Source: Lactarius indigo
Lineage: Eukaryota; Basidiomycota; Agaricomycetes; Russulales; Russulaceae
DNA: 64,000 nucleotides
Direction: 5' to 3'
Assembly: GCA_025766275.1 (NCBI GenBank)
Contig: JAFKAC010000010.1
Span: forward strand, 1,178,001 to 1,242,000
Below, piece after piece: positions 57,560 to 64,000 of this stretch (positions within the stretch are counted from its first letter, which is position 1; the number at the start of each line of letters is the position of its first letter). A program made the translations under genes and the position numbers. The notes below the pieces were generated by a model, which searched no databases, was not told where the DNA came from, and saw nothing but the letters and a program-made list of their open reading frames with translations.

Positions 57560-58127
57560 TGTTACGATTTTCTTGGACTCGTTTCCTTCCTTACCATTGT
57601 TTCCTCCCCACACCATACGAGCCCTGTACGACTACGCGGACTTTACGATTACCCGGTTTCTATCACGCGCCTTGCTTATCAACGTTCTCTCTTGATAAAG
57701 CTTGATATGTGCCAGTTTCCAACTTGTTTCCTCTCACGCGCGACCCCGCGTGATTCTCCTTTATTCTCGATATGACTCTGCTTTGTTCCCTTTATGTTCA
57801 TCCCCTTCTTCCTCGATTTGGCGATGGCGCCATCTGTTTGTGATAGCCACACAGTACGATTTCTATTTAACTCTGGTCATACCTAGCTTGTACGGTAGAC
57901 TAGACTTCTTGTGTAATACTACACTCGTCTATGCAGAGTCTCCTCGACCCCCAGCCCTTGTCTTTGCTAGGCCTTCGAGTCTTAGCCCTCCTCTATAGTC
58001 CAAGTGACGTACGTCCTTGTGACTCTTGTGCACCATTCTTACTGAAGTCGAGCCCTTGAGCTTTGACTACCGAACAATTGACTGACTTAGTACAGGTCGT
58101 ACGCAACGCCCCTGTAGTGGCGTTACA
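57560..58127 (+). repeat. Solo LTR, family B
   Basis: 568 bases, TGTTACGATTTTC...GGCGTTACA, flanked by the 5-base duplication CGTCA (57555-57559 and 58128-58132). No internal region, so it is the product of LTR-LTR recombination after insertion into element 2. It is nearly the same as the LTR at 59412. Confidence 0.9.
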
Positions 58128-58132
58128 CGTCA

Positions 58133-59411
58133 TGATTACAGAATTACAATTTAAAGCCCTCACCCAGGCCGATGGGTTCAGGTGCTCCGAAAACCCTCTT
58201 TTCCCCACAAATCCTGCAGTATCAGGTCCTTCACTTCGTCTGGGGCGTTTGCAACTCTGATGAGCCACTCCTTGGCGCGTTCCTCCACGGTTTTGCTGGT
58301 CGAGGCAGCTTGTATCTGGGCTGGTGGCGGTTCTTGTGTGTAATAGTCAGTTTCCGCCGTCCGGATATTGGAAGGTCCTGGATTCTGCAGCTGCCACTGC
58401 CGCGGCTGTCTGGGATGGGGGCAATTTCGTGAGAGATGGCCTGGCACGTTACAGTTATAGCATAGCACCGTCCTTAGGTCTCGTCGTGACCCTCCTCTCC
58501 CCCGACCTCTGACTCCTGGTCCTCCTCTAGGTGGGAAGGGGGGTTGGTTCGTATATGGCGGTTTGCCATAGTCGATTTCTTCTGACCCTGCCAACCTTGC
58601 CCTTGTTCGGTTGGCAGAGGTGTCCATTGCCCACGGGTTGGCAAGGTTTTGAGGGACGGTCCATCCAGCATTGCCTGTTTTCTTTGGCTTGTTATCCTTG
58701 TACTCATCCACTCTTGCTCATATATGGATGTAGTTGCGTTGTTGGCAAAGCGTTGCCCGCTTCCATTCGTCGAATGTTTCTGGCTCGTCCAGGTCGTAGG
58801 TTTTCTTGTACAGCTTCTTGGGCAGCCCTTTGGTGAATAGGTCGATGGTCTGGGGGTTGTTGAGGTGGTACCCTGCCTTCCTGGCGGCTTCTTCAAACTC
58901 ATTGACATATTTGTCGATGTCTCCGTCGACCATTTTGATCCCCTTTCTCAAAAGCGCTTGAGCCTGTTCTCGTTCAAGGGTATTAACGAACCTTTGATTA
59001 AACCCTTCTGCTACTGCATTCCATAGGTCTCCTGTATGTTGGTCTATTCCCCATTGTATTTGCCAGTTGAGCCACTTGAGGTATGAAAGCACCCATTCGC
59101 TGACCGACACTCCTTTGATGTAGGAGAGGAACAGGAGACAACGTCGGTAGTCATTGCGCATGACGGGGGTGTTGAGGTTCATCCCCCAATACACGTGCCA
59201 TTGTGTGAGGAACGAGTCCACCTTAGTGCGGTCTCCGTCGAAAATTGTGGGGGGTTCACCTGTTAATTTCTCGTGTCCATGTCCTCCACCCCCTCCGCCT
59301 CCTGGTGGACCTCTGCTGCCACCTCCACCAGGGGGTCCTCCTTCCGGTGGGTTGTTTGGAAGATCTGGCGGATTTCCTCCCCCTCCTGGTCATCGAGGGA
59401 AGTCTCCTCCC
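58133..59411 (-). pseudogene. gag: Gag of element 2, partial
   Basis: Minus-strand C-terminal two-thirds of a gag like that of element 1: VDSFLTQWHVYWGMNLNTPV, the gag core, the zinc knuckle CYNCNVPGHLSRNCP, ending GKEGFRST. One in-frame TGA lies at 58718 where element 1 has AGG (YIHI*ARVDEY). The N-terminus is cut off at 59411 by the LTR of element 3. The frameshift heptamer GGGTTTT is kept. Confidence 0.85.
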
Positions 59412-59981
59412 TGTTACGATTTTCTTGGACTCGTTTCCTTCCTTACCATTGTTTCCTCCCCACACCATACGAGCCCTGTACGACTACGCGGACTTTACGA
59501 TTACCCGGTTTCTATCACGCGCCTTGCTTATCGATGTTCTCTCTTGATAAAGCTTGACATGTGCCAGTTTCCAGTTTGTTTCCTCTCACGCGCGACCCCG
59601 CGTGATTCTCCTTTACTCTCGATATGACTCTGCTTTGTTCCCTTTATGTTCATCCCTTTCTTCCTCGATCTGGCGATGGCGCCATCTGTTTGTGATAGCC
59701 ACACAGTACGATTTCTATTTAACTCTGGTCATACCTAGCTTGTACGGTAGACTAGACTTCTTGTGTAATACTACACTCGTCTACGCAGAGTCTCCTCGAC
59801 CCCCTCAGCCCTTGTCTTTGCTAGGCCTTCGAGTCTTAGCCCTCCTCTATAGTCCAAGTGACGTACGTCCTTGTGACTCTTGTGCACCATTCTTACTGAA
59901 GTCGAGCCTTTGAGCTTTGACTACCGAACAATTGACTGACTTAGTACAGGTCGTACGCAACGCCCCTGTAGTGGCGTTACA
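59412..59981 (+). repeat. 5' LTR of element 3
   Basis: 570 bases, TGTTACGATTTTC...GGCGTTACA, nearly the same as the solo LTR at 57560. Confidence 0.9.
59716..59759 (+). promoter_or_regulatory. TATA box and presumed transcript start / self-primer word
   Basis: TATTTAA (59716-59722) is followed 33 bases later by AGACTAGACTT (59749-59759), the exact reverse complement of the 11 bases at 59984-59994. Confidence 0.65.
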
Positions 59982-59983
59982 TT

Positions 59984-59994
59984 AAGTCTAGTCT
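59984..59994 (+). promoter_or_regulatory. Self-primer binding site of element 3
   Basis: AAGTCTAGTCT, starting 3 bases past the LTR (spacer TT), perfectly complementary to 59749-59759. Position and length match element 1 although the words differ. Confidence 0.8.
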
Positions 59995-59999
59995 CCACA

Positions 60000-61664
60000 G
60001 TGGCTCTCACCAGCCGAAGCCGAACACAGTTCGTCAAAGAGTACCTGGAGCGGCATCCTTACGACGACCTAAGACCTTCTATCAAAGGAACCGCTCTTTG
60101 GAGGAACACCCCACACGACGAAGGGTACTACGTCTACGACCCCGACAAACTTACATACGAACCAATCGAATATATCGAAGATCAACATATCTGGGCCTAC
60201 GTTGCCTACTCCGACTCAAAGCACTCCTGGTATTCCTATAAACCTGTCCCTGCACACCTAGGACTAGGACCAGGAAAAGGACAAATCAGTGCCATCGAGG
60301 CTGATTCCGATATCGAAGAACCATCTTCCGAACCCGACTTAGACAACCCAACACTTACGCCTACCATCCAACGACCTGTGGACTTTGCATCGTATGCCAA
60401 CATGTCCACCACCCAACTCTCCACCACCCTCACCTCCTCGCAACCAGCCGCAGGGTCCTCGACAGCGAATCCTGCAAGTAGTGGAGGACATCTTGTGGGA
60501 GGAGGTATATCGACAAGCGGAGGAGGCGCTGCGGGAGGCGCAGGAAGCCATCATGGAGGCGGTGCGCCTGGAGGTGGAGGCGGTGCGCCTGGAGGTGGAG
60601 GCGGTGCGCCTGGAGGCGGAGGCGGCGCGCCTGGAGGTGGAGGCGGTGGAGCAGCAGCAGGACCCGCCGCTGGAGGACCCCCCCCACCAAACGGACGACT
60701 CGGAGGGAATCCCCCACCAGAATTCACTGGGGACCGAGAAGCCAGCAGAGCGTTCCTAAATGCCTTCGCACTCTATCGTGGAATGAACCCGAATGTCCAA
60801 CAATTAACCCTCCCTTACTCACGCGCGATGACCCTCCTCTCATATATCCGAGGGCCATTGGTGGATGACTGGGTCGAAGAACAAATACAATGGCTAGCCG
60901 ACCAATTGGCGGGAGGAGTAGCCATGAACGCTGAAAACCTATGGAACACTATCGAAACAAGGTTTATCCAGGCATACACCGATACCACCCAACAACAAAA
61001 GGCCCGCCACGCCATTCAAAATTTACGAATGGACAAAGAAGACATCAACACCTACATAGCCAAGTTCTCTAACTTGGCCAATAAGGCAGGATACAACAAG
61101 GACGAGGCCACTACCCTGGAAATATTCCAGAAAGGCCTTCCAAACGTGCTAGTCATAAACACAATCAAGTTCCACCACCCCGTAGACTGGGATGATTGGA
61201 AAACAGCGGTTACGCTTCAGCAAGCGGAATATCTCCTCCTCAAAGATAGACTCACCAAAGGAAGAACAGACAAGAAAGGAGGAGCCTCTCGCGACCAATG
61301 GCTGAACGCTCTCAACAAAACAAGGGACCCAAATGCAATGGACGTCAGCCGAACTCGCGCCAGAGCAGCAATGACGGAGGACGAAAAGAAGCTACTCCAG
61401 AAAGAAGGAAGATGCTTCCGATGCCGGGGACAAGGGCACATCTCCAGATTTTGCCCTCAAAAAGCCACCACTACCGTCAAAGCCGCAGGTACAAATGATC
61501 CTGCTCCAACCACCGCCACTATCTCCATGACCGCCTCACGTCCCCTTTCCAACGAGGAACAAGCCGACGCCCAAGTAGCGGCCTTGTTCGCCCAAACCCC
61601 TGAAGTACAAGAATTAATGGTGGATAAACTCTTTGGACAAAAAAAGGATTTTCTGAACGCTTGA
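60000..61664 (+). CDS. gag: Gag polyprotein, element 3
   Basis: Up to 554 residues counting from GTG 60000. No ATG occurs in any frame from the presumed transcript start to 60394; the first in-frame ATG is 60402 (MSTTQLSTTLTS). The N-terminal region is similar in layout to element 1 gag. A Gly-rich linker is built from tandem GGAPGGGG repeats encoded by 24-base repeats (about 60553-60650). The gag core follows (YIRGPLVDDWVEEQIQWLAD), then the zinc knuckle CFRCRGQGHISRFCP (CX2CX4HX4C). It ends GQKKDFLNA. Confidence 0.9.
   Translation: MALTSRSRTQFVKEYLERHPYDDLRPSIKGTALWRNTPHDEGYYVYDPDKLTYEPIEYIEDQHIWAYVAYSDSKHSWYSYKPVPAHLGLGPGKGQISAIEADSDIEEPSSEPDLDNPTLTPTIQRPVDFASYANMSTTQLSTTLTSSQPAAGSSTANPASSGGHLVGGGISTSGGGAAGGAGSHHGGGAPGGGGGAPGGGGGAPGGGGGAPGGGGGGAAAGPAAGGPPPPNGRLGGNPPPEFTGDREASRAFLNAFALYRGMNPNVQQLTLPYSRAMTLLSYIRGPLVDDWVEEQIQWLADQLAGGVAMNAENLWNTIETRFIQAYTDTTQQQKARHAIQNLRMDKEDINTYIAKFSNLANKAGYNKDEATTLEIFQKGLPNVLVINTIKFHHPVDWDDWKTAVTLQQAEYLLLKDRLTKGRTDKKGGASRDQWLNALNKTRDPNAMDVSRTRARAAMTEDEKKLLQKEGRCFRCRGQGHISRFCPQKATTTVKAAGTNDPAPTTATISMTASRPLSNEEQADAQVAALFAQTPEVQELMVDKLFGQKKDFLNA
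61640..61646 (+). promoter_or_regulatory. Candidate -1 frameshift site
   Basis: A AAA AAG in the gag frame, 18 bases before the gag stop codon begins. The -1 frame continues as GFSERLNPAAWARALK into pol. Confidence 0.65.
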
Positions 61665-61723
61665 ACCCGGCGGCCTGGGCTAGAGCATTAAAACTTAGCG
61701 TGTACAATAGCAGATTCCGATCT

Positions 61724-64000
61724 ATGCGAATTCCAGTACTTTTCAAATCTGCTCACGCAACGGCCGAACGAAACGTTTTGGTGGACTCAGGCGCAACAGA
61801 CAATTTCATAAGCGCAAACCTCCTAAAACGACTCAAAATAGCCTGGCTACCTACCAAACACTCCATCAAAATATGGAACGTAGATGGAACCCACAACCAA
61901 GGAGGAGAAATTACATCTTTTACCGACCTCACCGTTAAAACCGGGGGAAAGACCCAAAACCTTCGATTCCTCATCACGGATTTAGGAAACGACGAAGTCA
62001 TACTGGGATATCCCTGGTTTACGGCTTTTGAACCCAAGTTTCACTGGCGAGACGCCACACTTGACGAAGAGTTTCAACCAGTGGTTATCACCAGTCTACA
62101 CCTGTCCGACGAAGCCATGCCTCTTGAAGCAACCATCAAGGCATTGGAGACGTATCAACTGGACGAATCAGCCTGGGAACAGCTACAGGAAGAAGACGAA
62201 CCCTGTATCCGACTGCGAAAAACAACAACAGCATCAGAATTAGCGCAGCAAGAAGCGGCCAAAAGACCTCAGAAAACCTTCGAAGAGATGGTTCCGGAAG
62301 AATACCGGAGGCATCAGAAAGTTTTCAGTGAGGAAGCGTCGCAGCGCTTCCCCCCTTCGCGCCCGTGGGACCACGCCATCGATCTGGTCCCAACCGCCCC
62401 TGAAACAATGGATTGCAAAGTATACCCACTCACAATCCCGGAGAACGAAAAATTAACAGAATTCGTGACCGAACACCTGGAAAAGAAGTACATCCAACCG
62501 TCCAAGTCTCCTTACGCATCCCCCTTCTTTTTCATCAAAAAGAAGGACGGGAAACTACGCCCGGTACAGGACTACCGCCGCCTCAACGAACTAACCGTAA
62601 AAAATCACTACCCACTCCCCCTAATCCCCGAACTTATCGACAAAATCCAAGAAGCAAGGCTTTACTCGAAACTTGATATCCGATGGGGATACAACAACGT
62701 TCGAATCAAACAGGGGGACGAATGGAAGGCGGCGTTCAAGACAAATCAAGGGTTGTTCGAACCACGAGTCATGTTCTTTGGCCTCACTAATTCCCCTAGC
62801 ACCTTCCAAACCATGATGGACACCATCTTCCGGGAGTTAGTGCTGACAGGGGAAGTAATCGTCTACATGGACGACATCCTAATTGCGACCTCAGACGACC
62901 GCACCCACCACAGAATGGTACTACACCAAGTCCTCGACCTCTGCAACAAACATGACCTATACATCAAACCGGAAAAATGCGTGTTTGAAGTCCATGAGGT
63001 AGAGTACCTGGGGCTAATCATTGGGTACGGACAACTGCGAATGGACCCAGTCAAAGTACAAGGAGTCCGAGAATGGAAGGCGCCGACATCACTCAAAGAA
63101 GTACGAGCCTTCCTAGGATTCTGCAATTTCTACCGGCGGTTTATACGGGGGTTCTCTACAATTGCAAGACCCCTTCACGACCTCACAAAGAAAGACGTTC
63201 CCTGGGAATGGACGGAAGCCAGACAAAAAGCCTTCGACACCATCAAAGAGCGAATCAGTTCGGAACCGGTCTTACTATTCCCAAAATTAGACCAACCCTT
63301 CGAAATCGAAGTTGATGCTTCAAGTTACGCCCTGGGGGCTGTCCTAAATCAGAAGGGAGAGGACGACAAAATGCATCCGGTCGCATTTTATTCCGAATCC
63401 CTATCGGAAGCAGAACGCAATTACGACATCTACGATAGGGAACTATTAGCGATCGTTAAAGCGTTACGCACTTGGCGAACATACCTCGTGGGATCCCCCC
63501 ATCTAATAACAATCCATACAGACCATGCCAACCTGCAATACTGGAAAGAACCCAGGAAAATCAGTCGACGAGTAGCACGGGAGTTCCAAGAACTGTCGGA
63601 GTACAACTTTATACTCAAACATATCCCCGGCACCAGGAATACACAAGCAGACTCCTTATCGAGAAGACCTGACTACGATGACGGCACCAGTGACAATGAC
63701 CACGTCATAGTACTCCCAGATAACGTATTTCTCAAAGTCACCCAAACGTCCATGCACGACATGGACATATGGACTCAAATCACACAAAATATGGACGAAG
63801 CAGCACTTCTCCCGTGGATAGAACCCCACAACCTAAGGAAACACGATGGGCTGTGGTGGAAGGGCGATGCTCTCGTTGTCGTGGGAAACAACGAACTTAA
63901 ACGGGGGGTGATCACCTTTTTCCACGATACTCCAAGCGCAGGACACCCAGGAATTGCAAACACTCTAGAGTTGTTACGACGCGATTTCTGGTGGCCCAAC
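61724..64000 (+). CDS. pol: Pol polyprotein, element 3 (partial, no stop before window end)
   Basis: Continuous open frame from the first ATG at 61724, reached earlier by -1 frameshift. Protease (VLVDSGATDNFISANL), reverse transcriptase (SPYASPFFFIKKKDGKLRPV, IVYMDDILIA), RNase H (EVDASSYALGAVLNQK) and the start of the integrase zinc domain (FHDTPSAGHPGIANTLELLR) are visible; then the sequence ends at RDFWWPN. It is clearly a different family from element 1 but the same chromovirus type. Whether it has the C-terminal extension cannot be seen. Confidence 0.9.
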   Translation, partial: MRIPVLFKSAHATAERNVLVDSGATDNFISANLLKRLKIAWLPTKHSIKIWNVDGTHNQGGEITSFTDLTVKTGGKTQNLRFLITDLGNDEVILGYPWFTAFEPKFHWRDATLDEEFQPVVITSLHLSDEAMPLEATIKALETYQLDESAWEQLQEEDEPCIRLRKTTTASELAQQEAAKRPQKTFEEMVPEEYRRHQKVFSEEASQRFPPSRPWDHAIDLVPTAPETMDCKVYPLTIPENEKLTEFVTEHLEKKYIQPSKSPYASPFFFIKKKDGKLRPVQDYRRLNELTVKNHYPLPLIPELIDKIQEARLYSKLDIRWGYNNVRIKQGDEWKAAFKTNQGLFEPRVMFFGLTNSPSTFQTMMDTIFRELVLTGEVIVYMDDILIATSDDRTHHRMVLHQVLDLCNKHDLYIKPEKCVFEVHEVEYLGLIIGYGQLRMDPVKVQGVREWKAPTSLKEVRAFLGFCNFYRRFIRGFSTIARPLHDLTKKDVPWEWTEARQKAFDTIKERISSEPVLLFPKLDQPFEIEVDASSYALGAVLNQKGEDDKMHPVAFYSESLSEAERNYDIYDRELLAIVKALRTWRTYLVGSPHLITIHTDHANLQYWKEPRKISRRVAREFQELSEYNFILKHIPGTRNTQADSLSRRPDYDDGTSDNDHVIVLPDNVFLKVTQTSMHDMDIWTQITQNMDEAALLPWIEPHNLRKHDGLWWKGDALVVVGNNELKRGVITFFHDTPSAGHPGIANTLELLRRDFWWPN

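Larger units (their letters stand above)
52411..59411 (-). mobile_element. Decayed Ty3/gypsy element 2 (family A relative), nested
   Basis: Minus-strand relative of element 1: 3' LTR 52411-52854, polypurine tract (AAAAGGGGTGA), then pol and gag in reverse order up to 59411, where element 3 begins. A solo LTR (57560-58127) sits at the gag-pol junction. The 5' LTR and the gag N-terminus are not in the window. Several TGA codons replace Arg codons of element 1. Confidence 0.9.
59412..64000 (+). mobile_element. Ty3/gypsy element 3 (family B), runs past window end
   Basis: Plus-strand element inserted in the gag of element 2: 5' LTR 59412-59981, TT spacer, self-primer site 59984-59994, gag 60000-61664 and pol open to the window end. 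No disabling mutation is seen. The 3' LTR and target duplication (left flank CTCCC) lie outside the window. Confidence 0.9.

Overview
The window looks like nuclear DNA of a basidiomycete fungus, most likely an Agaricomycete. The signs are short introns (mostly 43-60 bases, GTRNGT...YAG with CTRAY branch sites), F-box and WD40 genes, an Spt5-like KOW protein, a Reb1-type Myb protein, a xylulokinase, a Goodbye-NACHT-ankyrin receptor and chromodomain Ty3/gypsy elements. Genus cannot be told from the sequence. No tRNA, rRNA or CRISPR array was recognised.

Bases 1-25,000 hold a moderately dense set of ordinary or lineage-specific genes. In order they are a WD40 protein with a C-terminal membrane anchor (-), a membrane protein of unknown function (+), an Spt5-like NGN/KOW protein (+), a small CxxC/coiled-coil protein (+), a Reb1-like Myb protein (+), a SAP-domain protein (-), an F-box protein (+), a second CxxC/coiled-coil paralogue (+), a gene-poor AT-rich stretch (16.1-20.1 kb), a xylulokinase (+) and another F-box protein (+). 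Blocks around the two CxxC genes and the 3' end of the KOW gene are duplicated. Bases 25-28 kb hold decayed, duplicated gene fragments.

Bases 28,108-35,943 (-) form one very large gene. It encodes a fungal NLR-type STAND protein: an N-terminal Goodbye-like helical region, a heptad-rich linker, a NACHT NTPase and about 41 ankyrin repeats. It can be assembled from 20 exons with all phases agreeing. The ankyrin part grew by tandem duplication of a 267-base unit carrying its own phase-0 intron. Seven of the eleven homologous introns are multiples of three and stop-free, so they can be spliced out or translated.

Bases 37-64 kb are a nest of transposons. A Mutator-like (MULE) transposase gene is split by a complete Ty3/gypsy chromovirus (37,821-45,484; LTRs identical by eye; 5-base target duplication ATCGA). 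Next come a minisatellite, a gag-only LTR element, a decayed minus-strand relative of the intact element, a solo LTR inside it, and a second gypsy family (59,412 to beyond the window end) inserted in its gag. All five LTR types examined carry an 11-base word about 33 bases after a TATTTAA box. In the two elements whose 5' leader is visible, that word is exactly complementary to the 11 bases starting 3 bases after the 5' LTR. This is the arrangement of the self-priming Tf1/sushi group rather than tRNA priming. Both families have ATG-free leaders and gag N-termini, and both place pol in the -1 frame behind a slippery heptamer. The older elements and the MULE gene are broken by TGA codons that replace arginine codons, pointing to C-to-T decay.
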